A DNA stretch of 64,000 nt from Anaeromicropila herbilytica (GCF_016591975.1 NZ_AP024169.1:396001-460000); one strand, 5' to 3'. Positions 18,441 through 27,838 are shown, numbered from the stretch's first letter. The notes: generated by a model not told the origin, from the letters alone. Program-made: numbers and translations.

Positions 18441-20861
18441 ATGAGAAGAATAAAAATTAAGAAAATTGTTATTGTTAGTATTTTATCGTTTTTTATGATT
18501 ATGGGTATTGTATATTATATTACCAAACACAATGAAATGGATTATGATACGGCACAGGTAGAACATGAAATGATTGATCGTGAAGCGAATCAAGTTGACG
18601 TAAGTAGCTATAAAAAAGATATAACCTTAATATCCAAATCAGAAACAATATCTAACCAAGTTCCCACAATAAAGGATTCTGAGAACGCATACGAGGTAAT
18701 AAGTACATTAGATCAAAAGGATTCTTGGTTTTACGAAAACTTTGAGAATACAAAAGAAAGTCAGATGGGTGGCAATGTGTATCTAAGTTTGAAATATTAT
18801 TTACAAATTCAGAACGCTATAATAAGAGTCAATGTAAATGACAATTCTTATCGTATGATCATCAATGAATACAATGAAGACTATAAAAATATTGGCTATG
18901 TTGATTTATGTAATGGTGATATTTATCATGAGATGGATTCAGCAAAATACATTACCATTTCTATATATAACCTTAATAATGGACGTAGTATTGAGAAAAG
19001 CAAGAGCGAGATTAAAAAGGATTTAAAGAATGGACTTTCATTTTCCTTATCAAGAATTGAGGATTTAGCTAAACTCTCTACAGAGAAAGAACAATTAACC
19101 GGTGAGGTTAATATAGAATCTTTAAGTAATTACTATAATTACAGAAAAGGCTGGTATCAGAGCTGGGGAGGAACCTATGAGTACTCAGAAGGCAGTATGT
19201 GTACCAGAAACTTTTATAAAGTTGATGGTAAGCCTTATATATATAATGTTAACGACTCAAGAATAACTCTTGAAATTACAGAATACGATAAAAACGGAAA
19301 GTGGGTAAAATATAATAATTCATTAATCAATGGTGGTACCTTTAAAAAGCAACCTAAAACTTCGTATATAGGTATAGCAATAAGAAGTCGAAAATGGGGA
19401 GCCAATATAGATTCCATTTTTCAGAATGGTCTTAGGATTGATCTAGCCAGGAAGAGTCATATGACGAATACGAATACTTGTAATTTCGATGACGTAGATT
19501 TCGAGGATACGAATTTATGGAAACCTGGTGCATATCTTTATGAAACTGGTGAATATATTATTGAAGATAACAAAATATGTTATAACACATTTTGCAAAAT
19601 CGGAAGTGAAGATTATACTGTGAATTTGCCGAATGGTTATCTGAAAATGAGTATACTAGAATTAAATAAGGATGGCAAGGTTCTACGAAATAGCGAATTA
19701 CAAAGTGGACAAAAGTGGAAGAAACTAAATAAAACAGACAAAATTGCGCTTACTGTTTATGGATATAATAAAAAATATAGTGTGAGTGAGTTGAAAGAAT
19801 TAGTTAGTGAATATTCAGGTTTTGGTCTGAAATTATATGAACGGTATACTCATAGCACTCAAATGAATGAATTGACAGCCAGTCAATTTGTTAACATGAT
19901 AAATGTTGGATGGAATTTAGGCAATTCTCTGGATTCTAAGTCAGAGAAAAGAAATGTCCCTGCAAATTTGAAGCAGGAACTAAATTGGGGTAATCCATAT
20001 ATTACAGAGGGGTTAATTAATTATGTAGCGAAAGCTGGATTTAATACTATTCGTATTCCAGTTACATGGTATTACAATACATACGAAGATCAAAATGGTA
20101 ATTTAGTAATCAATGAGGAATGGTTAAATAGGATTCAGGATGTTGTTGATTATGCAATAAAGAATAATATGTATGTTATTCTAAATACCCATCATGAACA
20201 ACCAATCATATATACAGGAACAGATGATAAAACAATAATAAAAGTATTAAATAACGCGAAGGAACTATGGACACAGATTGCAGAACGTTTTAAAACATAT
20301 GATGAACATCTAATATTTGAAGCCTACAATGAAGTTGATAACATAGAAAAGAGCTGGAATTATAGTGATAAGGCAGCAGCACAGATGAATCAGTTAAATC
20401 AGGTTTTTGTTGATACTGTTAGAGGCACAGGTGGAAATAATGGGAATCGTATTTTAGTAGTTCCGACATTATTAGATGGTACAGATTCGAATTTTTATGC
20501 TGCATTTAATATGCCAAAGGATATTGTTACAGATAAGATTGCAGTTGAAGTGCATTTCTATACCAAGGAATACAATCAAGATATTGAAAATAATTTTATT
20601 GGAATGTCAATTTTTTCAAAGAGTATAAATGCACCAATTATAATAGGTGAATTTGGAACGAGGGATTTCTACCCCGCGCCTGAGCTAAGAGCAAAACAAG
20701 CCGCTAACTATGTTACAAGAGCAGCAAAATATGGATTGAAATGCATCTGGTGGGACAATGGTTCTGATTATAAATTAATAGATCGCAGGGATTTTAGAAA
20801 ATCAGATTTCGAAATGATAAAAGCTTTGCTAGAAGCAATGCTAACAGCATGCAAGGGATAG
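18441..20861 (+). CDS. Membrane-anchored GH5 family glycoside hydrolase
   Basis: 806 residues, paralogue of the preceding gene. A basic start and one hydrophobic segment (~8-27) without an obvious cleavage site suggest an anchor with the enzyme outside the cell. Three beta-sandwich-like modules precede the GH5 domain (~480-800), which has GWNLGNSLDS, NTIRIPVTWYYNT, acid/base E631 (EAYNEVDN) and nucleophile E737 (IIGEFGT). The C-terminal extra module of the paralogue is missing. Only 12 bases separate it from the lasso B2-like gene, so the two are probably co-transcribed. It could trim or release the surface polysaccharide; the substrate is unknown. Confidence 0.88.
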   Translation: MRRIKIKKIVIVSILSFFMIMGIVYYITKHNEMDYDTAQVEHEMIDREANQVDVSSYKKDITLISKSETISNQVPTIKDSENAYEVISTLDQKDSWFYENFENTKESQMGGNVYLSLKYYLQIQNAIIRVNVNDNSYRMIINEYNEDYKNIGYVDLCNGDIYHEMDSAKYITISIYNLNNGRSIEKSKSEIKKDLKNGLSFSLSRIEDLAKLSTEKEQLTGEVNIESLSNYYNYRKGWYQSWGGTYEYSEGSMCTRNFYKVDGKPYIYNVNDSRITLEITEYDKNGKWVKYNNSLINGGTFKKQPKTSYIGIAIRSRKWGANIDSIFQNGLRIDLARKSHMTNTNTCNFDDVDFEDTNLWKPGAYLYETGEYIIEDNKICYNTFCKIGSEDYTVNLPNGYLKMSILELNKDGKVLRNSELQSGQKWKKLNKTDKIALTVYGYNKKYSVSELKELVSEYSGFGLKLYERYTHSTQMNELTASQFVNMINVGWNLGNSLDSKSEKRNVPANLKQELNWGNPYITEGLINYVAKAGFNTIRIPVTWYYNTYEDQNGNLVINEEWLNRIQDVVDYAIKNNMYVILNTHHEQPIIYTGTDDKTIIKVLNNAKELWTQIAERFKTYDEHLIFEAYNEVDNIEKSWNYSDKAAAQMNQLNQVFVDTVRGTGGNNGNRILVVPTLLDGTDSNFYAAFNMPKDIVTDKIAVEVHFYTKEYNQDIENNFIGMSIFSKSINAPIIIGEFGTRDFYPAPELRAKQAANYVTRAAKYGLKCIWWDNGSDYKLIDRRDFRKSDFEMIKALLEAMLTACKG

Positions 20862-20873
20862 GAGAGATAGTTT

Positions 20874-21302
20874 ATGATACAGGTATTGGATTATATTAAA
20901 TTTAATAATAAAAAGTGGTTGACTATTGAGGTATGGTTTTGGGCGGCTATTTTTCGATTATTAATTCTATTCGTTCCAGTAAAATATATGAAAAAGTATT
21001 ACGGAATATTTGGAGAGGAATCCCCATATAATGAAAGCATAGAAAATTATGGTAAGGCAAAAATAATAGCCTATCATGTAAACCGAATTGCAGAACATAC
21101 ACCATGGGAAAGCAGATGTCTAGTTCGTGCACTAACTGCTCAAAGACTGTTGACTAATAAAAGAATTACATCCACGTTATATCTTGGCGTAAGAAAAGAA
21201 GAAGATAATATGGTGGCTCATGCTTGGATTAGAACTGGTGAATATTATGCAACGGGCGGGAACGGAGACGGTTATGTGGTGGTTGCTAAATTTAGAAAAT
21301 AA
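20874..21302 (+). CDS. Lasso peptide B2-like leader protease (transglutaminase fold)
   Basis: 142 residues. The pattern ESRCLVRALTAQRLL with C82, then LYLGVRKE and AHAWIRTGEYY with H116, is that of lasso-peptide B2 cysteine proteases (Transglut_core3), which cut the leader from the precursor. The length is typical of a split B2 with no fused RRE domain. A hydrophobic N-terminal stretch (~20-37) could associate with the membrane. It follows the GH5 gene by 12 bases and is separated from the cyclase by a foldback element. Confidence 0.85.
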   Translation: MIQVLDYIKFNNKKWLTIEVWFWAAIFRLLILFVPVKYMKKYYGIFGEESPYNESIENYGKAKIIAYHVNRIAEHTPWESRCLVRALTAQRLLTNKRITSTLYLGVRKEEDNMVAHAWIRTGEYYATGGNGDGYVVVAKFRK

Positions 21303-21320
21303 GATGCAAAGGTAATAACT

Positions 21321-21575
21321 GGTTAGGATGTCAAAAGTCTTATTTTAGTTTACTGAGTGTATATCGCTGAATAATTATCAACTTTGGCTACCTTTCCCTC
21401 AAGCATCATATTTTTTACAAGCCTCAGAACTAGCGAAAATACTCACTCACGTTCCTATTTTCACTATGAGTCTTGACAAAATATAAACGATACATTCGGC
21501 CGGACTACGCCAAAATTAATAATTATTCATCAATATACACAATTTAAGTTGAGTAAGACTTTTGACATCCTAACC
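21321..21575. mobile_element. MITE-like foldback element
   Basis: The 381-bp gap between the B2-like and cyclase genes is mostly this 255-bp element. Its ends are perfect 22-base inverted repeats (21321-21342 and 21554-21575, starting GGTTAGGATGTC), and the similarity continues inward for about 75 bases on each arm with scattered mismatches. It encodes nothing. A target duplication is not evident. A degraded half copy occurs at 57242-57339, so it is a dispersed repeat rather than a local terminator. Transcribed, it would form a long hairpin that could uncouple B2 from the cyclase gene. Confidence 0.8.
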
Positions 21576-21682
21576 ATTATATAATTGTGAAGGCAGAGAT
21601 AATAGGACTTAAACTAAGATATACGATTTGGATTATAAATAATAGATTTTCATAACATAATTGGAGAAAGGAGGAAACTTAT

Positions 21683-23611
21683 ATGAGCACATTATGCGGA
21701 ATGATTAGAACAAGTAATAGAGAACTGCCGATTGATATTTTTGATTCTATGTTGAATTATCTTGGTAAATATCCAGGTAGTAGAGTTTTCAAATCAGTGA
21801 GAAACAATCTATGCTTTGGCAATACAATTCAACCTATCATAACTCAAGATTATCTGGAACAACTACCGAGATATAGCTTGGATAATCAGATGGTAATAAT
21901 TGCAGATGCCATTATTGATAATCGGGGTGAATTATACCGTGAACTGCAACCTGTCAATAGATCGTTAGAAGAGATTACAAATAGTGAACTTATTCTGGAA
22001 GCTTATCTAAAATGGGATAAGGAAGCACCTAAGCATCTGGTTGGAGATTTTGCATTTGCCATATGGAACAATAAAAAAGAAGAATTATATCTATGTAGGG
22101 ATCATGTTGGGAAAAGAACGTTATATTATACACAGGAAGAGAATCTGATTGCCTTTAGTACATTAATTAATCCTTTGTTGCTTGTTAAAGAGAATATAGA
22201 ATACTCAGAGGAATGGATTGCCAATTACTTGGCTGTAATGGAATGTTTGAATGAGCTTGATGTAGAACTTACATTTTATGAAGGTATTAAACAGGTTCCA
22301 CCCGCTACCTATATGATTTTTAAAAAGGATTCTGTTGAAGTTCAGAAGTATTGGAATCCAATGGAGATAAAGCCACTGAAGCTAGATAGTGATGAAGCCT
22401 ATGAGGAAGCATTTCGGGAAATATTCTATGAAGCAGTTAACTGTAGGATAGTTACAGATGGAGAGGTAGGTATCATGCTAAGCGGTGGATTGGATTCGGG
22501 CTCTATAGCATGTGTAGCTGCGAAAGTTCTAGATAAGAATGCGAAGCATCTAAAGGCTTACAGCTCAATACCGAAATCGGATTATATAGATTGGCTACCA
22601 AAAGGAGCTGTAGCCAATGAAAGTGTATACATAAACGAATTAGCTAGTCAATATACTAATATAGATGTTACATATTGTGATTCAGACAAACTTAATTCGT
22701 ATAACCAGATAGAGCGTTTAAGAACAATCCAGGAGTATCCTTATAAATATTCAGGCAATCTTTTTTGGATTGACAGGATTGTTCAGATGGCGAAAGAAGA
22801 TGGTTGTAAAGTGTTATTGGATGGACAGTCGGGTAATTATACAATTTCTTATGGAGATATAACCAGCCATATCGTCACGTTGATAAAGAAAAAGAAATTT
22901 CATAGTGCACGAGAAGAGATTATGCAGTATTCGAAAGTACATGGAAGGCTACCTAAAAGTGTTTTTCGGTATTTTATATTACTTTATATACCGAAACCTA
23001 TTAAAGTTTTATTTAATAAAGGAAAGGTAAAAAGCGCCAAACTAATAACCCACATCATTAATAAAGACTTAGCTGACAAGTGGGATATTAATAGATATAT
23101 GAAATTATATGGAATGGGTAAATATTATAACAAGAAGAAGAGCATTAATGAGGTTAGGTCATTTCTCTGTAATAACCTATTATTTTCTCAGGCAGCAGCA
23201 TCAGAAGTTAGATTATCTATTGAATATGGATTGGTAAGAAGAGATCCTACAAGAGACAAACGGGTCATTGAGTTTAGCATGTCATTACCAGCAGAACAAT
23301 TTGTAAAGGATGGAATAGAGAGAAGCTTGATTAGGAGAGCTATGAGAGGAATACTACCTGACAAAATACGAATGAATATGATGGAGAGAGGAACCCAAAG
23401 TGCCGATTGGATTCAACGATTGCATCAGGATTGGAATAATATACGTGAGGAATTTAGCAAAGCAATATCAGATTACAGAATAAAGTCCTTTGTTGATACC
23501 AATGAAATGAAAGCAATGATTTCAAAAATGAATGAGTTGCCTATGGATGATGAATATTACGAGGTGCAAGCTATCATGACAATTATCAATTTATATCGAT
23601 TTCTTGTATAG
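21683..23611 (+). CDS. Lasso peptide cyclase (asparagine synthetase-like, C protein)
   Basis: 642 residues. The N-terminal ~210 residues are a glutaminase-like domain whose Cys is at position 5 (MSTLCGMI) rather than 2, so a classic N-terminal Cys nucleophile is unlikely; the synthetase domain has the ATP-binding LSGGLDS motif near residue 266. This architecture next to a B2 protease and a small peptide gene is that of lasso macrolactam synthetases, which adenylate an Asp/Glu side chain and close the ring on residue 1. A strong AAAGGAGG site precedes the ATG. Confidence 0.85.
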   Translation: MSTLCGMIRTSNRELPIDIFDSMLNYLGKYPGSRVFKSVRNNLCFGNTIQPIITQDYLEQLPRYSLDNQMVIIADAIIDNRGELYRELQPVNRSLEEITNSELILEAYLKWDKEAPKHLVGDFAFAIWNNKKEELYLCRDHVGKRTLYYTQEENLIAFSTLINPLLLVKENIEYSEEWIANYLAVMECLNELDVELTFYEGIKQVPPATYMIFKKDSVEVQKYWNPMEIKPLKLDSDEAYEEAFREIFYEAVNCRIVTDGEVGIMLSGGLDSGSIACVAAKVLDKNAKHLKAYSSIPKSDYIDWLPKGAVANESVYINELASQYTNIDVTYCDSDKLNSYNQIERLRTIQEYPYKYSGNLFWIDRIVQMAKEDGCKVLLDGQSGNYTISYGDITSHIVTLIKKKKFHSAREEIMQYSKVHGRLPKSVFRYFILLYIPKPIKVLFNKGKVKSAKLITHIINKDLADKWDINRYMKLYGMGKYYNKKKSINEVRSFLCNNLLFSQAAASEVRLSIEYGLVRRDPTRDKRVIEFSMSLPAEQFVKDGIERSLIRRAMRGILPDKIRMNMMERGTQSADWIQRLHQDWNNIREEFSKAISDYRIKSFVDTNEMKAMISKMNELPMDDEYYEVQAIMTIINLYRFLV

Positions 23612-23676
23612 TGTGTACTTATTAATATTATATAGTAGTAACATAGTAAAGAGAAAGAAGAAAGGAGAAATGTTAT

Positions 23677-23844
23677 ATGAAAACTTGGAATAATCCAGAA
23701 TTATTAACATTAAATGTTAAATTCACTAGGGAAGGTTCTTTAGGTGGCGATGGAGATGGCGTTCACTATGATGTATTTGGTAGAGATGTAATTGGTACTA
23801 GTGGTCCTGCAATTGATGACCCTAACTGGAAGAAAAAACCATAA
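23677..23844 (+). CDS. Putative lasso-peptide precursor (55 residues)
   Basis: Small gene 65 bases after the cyclase, with AAAGGAG nine bases from its ATG. The leader carries W4-N-N-P7-E-L9, matching the Y/WxxPxL motif recognised by RRE proteins, and T17 lines up with the conserved Thr at -2 of paeninodin-type leaders. The following part is Gly/Asp-rich (GSLGGDGDG, 20-28). Possible ring closures are G20 or E19 to D27; both are inferences. The tail to residue 55 (ending DDPNWKKKP) is long for a lasso core and may be trimmed. The product is likely a secreted RiPP. Confidence 0.7.
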   Translation: MKTWNNPELLTLNVKFTREGSLGGDGDGVHYDVFGRDVIGTSGPAIDDPNWKKKP

Positions 23845-23864
23845 TGTATTGAATGCCTAGACTT

Positions 23865-23922
23865 AAGGAAGGATGTCAAGCAAGGATGATTATTTTCATC
23901 TATTGAGACATCCTTTCCTTTG
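23865..23922 (+). terminator. Hairpin after the precursor gene
   Basis: Stem AAGGAAGGATGTC with GACATCCTTTCCTT closes a 29-base loop and is followed by a short T-rich run. Such a structure behind a RiPP precursor often lets the peptide mRNA accumulate over the downstream genes. The remaining ~190 bases before the kinase gene hold no coding signal that I can see. Confidence 0.6.
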
Positions 23923-24115
23923 ATATGAAATTAACTACTTAAACTTTCCAGTTTTATATTGATATTTGGTTTGATAGATTCAGGATAACAGTATATAGAT
24001 CATGGTAAATTACATCATTTAGCGTCTGAATTAATTGAGTTCTCATCAACTGTAAGCTGGGAAGTTTAAGTTGACTATAATATAAGGTTATCTAAAGAGA
24101 GGGTAGGACACCAAT

Positions 24116-25048
24116 ATGAACAGAAAAAGTTATTCGTATCACATGCTTGGATTGAATATATTGTCTGAAATTGAGTTGATGTGTGCTGTAGGTACTCTAG
24201 AGGAATATGATGTAAGAATAATTTATGATACTGTTGATATCGAATGCAATCAATATCAACAGTATAGCAATTACTTTGCTATAAATGATAATGAATTTGT
24301 CTGTGATATAAGGGATGTAGCAAAATACAAAATAACAGGGGGAAACCTAATTCAAATAGATCTGTACGATAAAGCGGATATGGAGCTTGTTAAAGTGTAC
24401 CTACTGGGTACTTGTATGGGTGTTCTTCTCTTGCAAAAAGGGATGATAGCTATCCATGGAAGTACTATTGTAGTTAATAATCAGGCTATCATTATAACAG
24501 GTCAATGTGGAGCCGGTAAATCAACCCTATCAACTGCACTTCGTCTGAAAGGATATCCGATTCTTTCTGATGATATTTCACCACTTACAATGGTTGAGTC
24601 TGGAAAGGTAATGTCCGTTCCTGCTTTTCCTAATCAGAGAATCTGTCATGATACAGCAATTAAGTTAGGTATCGATACAAGTAAATTGGAAAGAGCGTGT
24701 TCAGAGGATTTTAAATATAATCTTGATATAAGTAAGGAGTTTATGAACCATCCAGTTGAACTTTTTGGAATTATACAGATAGTACCTGAGATTATGGAAG
24801 ATGTAGTACTTACGGAATTAACCAAATATGAAAAGGTTGAGTTAATTAAATCGAATATCTATTGCAATGAATTTTATTCTAGGATGAATTACAGGCCATC
24901 TTATTTTAAAAGTATAATTGACCTTGCAAATAATATACATACTTATCGGTTGCTAAGGCCGGAAGGGGAGTTCACAGTAGAAAGACAGATGGAACTAATT
25001 ATTGATGTAATAGCCAGGTATGGAACGGGAGGCAAACATGAAAATTAG
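24116..25048 (+). CDS. HPr kinase-like protein of lasso peptide locus
   Basis: 310 residues. A P-loop (GQCGAGKST, ~129-137) lies in a HPr-kinase/phosphorylase-like C-terminal domain, followed by LSDDISPL, the acidic motif used for metal and phosphate transfer. The N-terminal ~110 residues resemble those of the kinases in paeninodin-type loci, which phosphorylate the precursor's C-terminal Ser. Here the candidate precursor ends in Pro, so the acceptor, if any, would be an internal Ser/Thr. It overlaps the ABC transporter gene by 11 bases. Confidence 0.75.
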   Translation: MNRKSYSYHMLGLNILSEIELMCAVGTLEEYDVRIIYDTVDIECNQYQQYSNYFAINDNEFVCDIRDVAKYKITGGNLIQIDLYDKADMELVKVYLLGTCMGVLLLQKGMIAIHGSTIVVNNQAIIITGQCGAGKSTLSTALRLKGYPILSDDISPLTMVESGKVMSVPAFPNQRICHDTAIKLGIDTSKLERACSEDFKYNLDISKEFMNHPVELFGIIQIVPEIMEDVVLTELTKYEKVELIKSNIYCNEFYSRMNYRPSYFKSIIDLANNIHTYRLLRPEGEFTVERQMELIIDVIARYGTGGKHEN

Positions 25049-26738
25049 ATTAACGAAGGGGACAGGCCTATCAACCATCAAGTGGATACTTCATCATACG
25101 AAGAAATATCATAAGTATATCATAATAATTACCATATTTGGAATCGTTACATCTGGTATCGCTATTTTGCGTGCCATGGCGATGAAATGGCTTGTAGATG
25201 AGGCAGCACAGGGAAATACAGAGAAGGTTATTACATATTTATCACTATTAGCAGGAATTATACTATTTGATGTAATAATAAAAGCAGTAAACACAACACT
25301 TACCGCAAGAGTATCGGTCAGTGTGTCAAGTACCATGCAAAAAGATATATTTGTATCATTAATTAATACTAGATGGATGGATTTCTTGAAGTTACATAGT
25401 GGCGATTATCTAACCCGTTTGACAAGCGATGTTGAAGCAGTTAACAATGTAATGGTATCAATAGTTCCCAATACAATAGCACTGGGAGTAGCATTTATTG
25501 GGTCTTTTTTAGCTGTGTTATATATTGATATGAATCTTGCTTTTGCAATTCTTGTTATCTTACCAATATTCACATTTATGGCTAAAATATTTTCTAGGAA
25601 GTTAAAAATGATATATCAAAAAGGTCAAAAAATAGAATCAAAATACCGTTCCTTTTTAAACGAATCCATACAAAATATGATGGTAATTAAGACATTTTGC
25701 CTTGAGAAGATGAAGATACAAACAGTGGATGTTATTTATGAAGAACGGTTAAATAATGCAATTGATAAAACGAACATATCACTGATATCATCTTCTGTAA
25801 TGACACTTAGCTCCTGGGTAGGCTTCTTTTTAGCACTTTTATGGGGTTCTTTTGGGATTGCCAAGGGGACAGCATCTTTTGGTACACTAATGGCACTGGT
25901 ACAACTAATTGGTGGAATTCAAGGCCCACTCAGTGGTATCTCCTCATCTTTCCCAAGAGTTATCTATGCAATGGCATCAGCAGAAAGATTAAAGGAGATA
26001 GAGGAGTTTAAGAAAGATATAGAAGGAATTACAATGAATACGATGCAGTCGGCGGGTATTGAATTCCATAATGTAAGCTTTTCTTACAGAAGGAATGAAC
26101 CGGTTATTAAGAATATATCCGTGAAGATTAATCGCGGAGAGACTGTAGCATTAATGGGTCCATCAGGTGAAGGTAAAACTACACTGATTCATCTAATATT
26201 ATCACTTTTAGTACCTGATCAAGGGAAGATTACCCTTGAAGACGGTATAGAGAGTGTTGAAGTAAATACGAATTCGAGAGGGTCCATATCTTATGTGCCC
26301 CAAGGGAATAATATATTTTCAGGAACAATAGCGGATAATCTTCGGTACGGCAAAGAAGATGCAACCGAAGAAGAATTAATTAAGGCTTCCAAAGCAGCAA
26401 GTGCTTGGCAATTTATATCTAAATTGGAGAATGGCCTTAATACCGTTATTGGTGAGCGTGGCATAGGTTTATCGGAAGGGCAGGCTCAGCGAATTGCAAT
26501 TGCCAGGGCTCTTTTGCATCAAGCTCCTGTGTTATTATTGGATGAAGCAACCTCAGCTCTTGATGCACAAACAGAAGTTGCTGTATTAGAATCCATCAAA
26601 AGGCTAGAACCTTCGCCTACCTGTATTTTAATTACACATAGAACTTCTGCTTTGAATATTTGCGATAGAATATTATTACTTGAGAATGGAAGATTAAACC
26701 GTGTTAATATAAGTGAGGTTATGAAGCCTGTAATATAA
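25038..26738 (+). CDS. ABC transporter, fused permease-ATPase (peptide exporter type)
   Basis: About 566 residues from ATG 25038 (GGGAGG upstream). Six membrane helices (~1-320) precede an ATP-binding domain with Walker A GPSGEGKTT, a Q-loop (PQGNN), signature LSEGQAQR and Walker B VLLLDEATSALD. There is no N-terminal C39 peptidase, consistent with leader removal by the B2 protease before export. It probably works as a homodimer and exports the mature RiPP, also giving self-protection. Confidence 0.88.
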   Translation: MKIRLTKGTGLSTIKWILHHTKKYHKYIIIITIFGIVTSGIAILRAMAMKWLVDEAAQGNTEKVITYLSLLAGIILFDVIIKAVNTTLTARVSVSVSSTMQKDIFVSLINTRWMDFLKLHSGDYLTRLTSDVEAVNNVMVSIVPNTIALGVAFIGSFLAVLYIDMNLAFAILVILPIFTFMAKIFSRKLKMIYQKGQKIESKYRSFLNESIQNMMVIKTFCLEKMKIQTVDVIYEERLNNAIDKTNISLISSSVMTLSSWVGFFLALLWGSFGIAKGTASFGTLMALVQLIGGIQGPLSGISSSFPRVIYAMASAERLKEIEEFKKDIEGITMNTMQSAGIEFHNVSFSYRRNEPVIKNISVKINRGETVALMGPSGEGKTTLIHLILSLLVPDQGKITLEDGIESVEVNTNSRGSISYVPQGNNIFSGTIADNLRYGKEDATEEELIKASKAASAWQFISKLENGLNTVIGERGIGLSEGQAQRIAIARALLHQAPVLLLDEATSALDAQTEVAVLESIKRLEPSPTCILITHRTSALNICDRILLLENGRLNRVNISEVMKPVI

Positions 26739-26813
26739 AACCTTGTATCACAAAATATGGAACAGGTATATAATAAAGAAGTAGATAAATATAAAGATGG
26801 AGCAAATAAAAAT

Positions 26814-27608
26814 ATGAAAAAAGAGAAGAAATCTATTATTATTTTTCTAATTGCAACTTTTATACTGAGTAGCGTATGTTACTACATATATATAAAAGGT
26901 GGAGAAGCAGCTTCTGGAATAACTGCATTATTGATGTGGTGTCCAGGAGTGGTTGCTATAATTATCAGAAATATATATTATAAGAAAGAAAAAGTGTTAG
27001 GATTCAACAGATGCAATATAAGATACATAATATTGGGGATTTTCATACCAATGATATACCTAGGAGGTTCGTACGGAATTTATTGGCTTCTAACTCCAAA
27101 AGCTTTTACTAGTAATATCTATAGTAATTCAATTGGATTAATGATATGTGCGGTTTTCTCCAGTGTTCTCACTGCAATGGGAGAGGAAATAGGATGGAGA
27201 GGATTCTTGCTTCCCAAAATGGATTTGATTATGAGTCGTAAGAAAGCAATTATACTTTGTGGATTAATCTGGGCTGTATGGCATTATCCGCTTATGATTA
27301 CTGGACTTTATCAAAGTGGAACTCCACTTTGGTATCAGTTGCCATTATTTACTATAGAAATCATATTAGTAACATCAGTTATGGCATATTTGAGGTTCCA
27401 ATCTGAGAGTGTATGGCCAGCAATTATTCTTCATGCAAGTCATAATTATATAGATCAGTTGTTATGTGGTCCATTAACAAATTCTAAGAGTAGTCCTTAT
27501 TTTGCTGGGGAGACAGGATTTGTTACTGTATTTTTTATCTTAATTATCATTATAGTTATATATAATAAACAGTTAAAGAATCAGTCAAACCAATTGAATA
27601 ATTTTTAG
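26814..27608 (+). CDS. CPBP family intramembrane metalloprotease
   Basis: About 264 residues from ATG 26814, 11 bases after GGAG; an upstream ATG at 26757 lacks a site. Eight or so membrane segments carry the CPBP/Abi motifs EEIGWRGFL, WAVWHYPL and ILHASHN, which place Glu and His residues for metal-dependent proteolysis in the membrane. Such proteins sit in many peptide-bacteriocin loci as immunity or processing factors, the likely role here as last gene of the unit before a terminator. Confidence 0.82.
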   Translation: MKKEKKSIIIFLIATFILSSVCYYIYIKGGEAASGITALLMWCPGVVAIIIRNIYYKKEKVLGFNRCNIRYIILGIFIPMIYLGGSYGIYWLLTPKAFTSNIYSNSIGLMICAVFSSVLTAMGEEIGWRGFLLPKMDLIMSRKKAIILCGLIWAVWHYPLMITGLYQSGTPLWYQLPLFTIEIILVTSVMAYLRFQSESVWPAIILHASHNYIDQLLCGPLTNSKSSPYFAGETGFVTVFFILIIIIVIYNKQLKNQSNQLNNF

Positions 27609-27664
27609 GTCAGATTTATGCGCTACGGGGATTTGTTTGTATTCTGTCTCATGCTTATTTATTT

Positions 27665-27703
27665 CGTCAGAGGTTTTTTTATAAGGCTTCTGGCGTTTTT
27701 TTT
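27665..27703 (+). terminator. Rho-independent terminator
   Basis: Stem CGTCAGAGG with CTTCTGGCG, followed by eight T residues. It ends the lasso-peptide transcription unit. Confidence 0.8.
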
Positions 27704-27753
27704 CTGGAGTTTTAAGTAGTGAAAATGTGGTATATAACTATTGGTGGAATATG

Positions 27754-27782
27754 TTGGAAATAACAAGAAGAAATGTTATAAT
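27754..27782 (+). promoter_or_regulatory. Putative sigma-A promoter for the deaminase-like gene
   Basis: TTGGAA and TATAAT are separated by 17 bases, about 57 bases before the next start codon. It is the first good promoter after the lasso locus terminator, so the accessory genes begin as an independent unit. Confidence 0.6.
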
Positions 27783-27838
27783 AGGTGAAGTAATGACCAA
27801 TGACCTGTTCAGAAATCTTAAGTAAGCGAGGTGTGTAA

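Noticed and set aside
18441..20861. Considered whether the GH5 enzymes could be part of the lasso RiPP maturation.
   Set aside because: No known RiPP uses GH5; the adjacency may be operon drift from the polysaccharide locus, so only the context is reported.
26757..26813. Upstream ATG (26757) for the CPBP gene.
   Set aside because: No ribosome site; ATG 26814 has GGAG at suitable distance.
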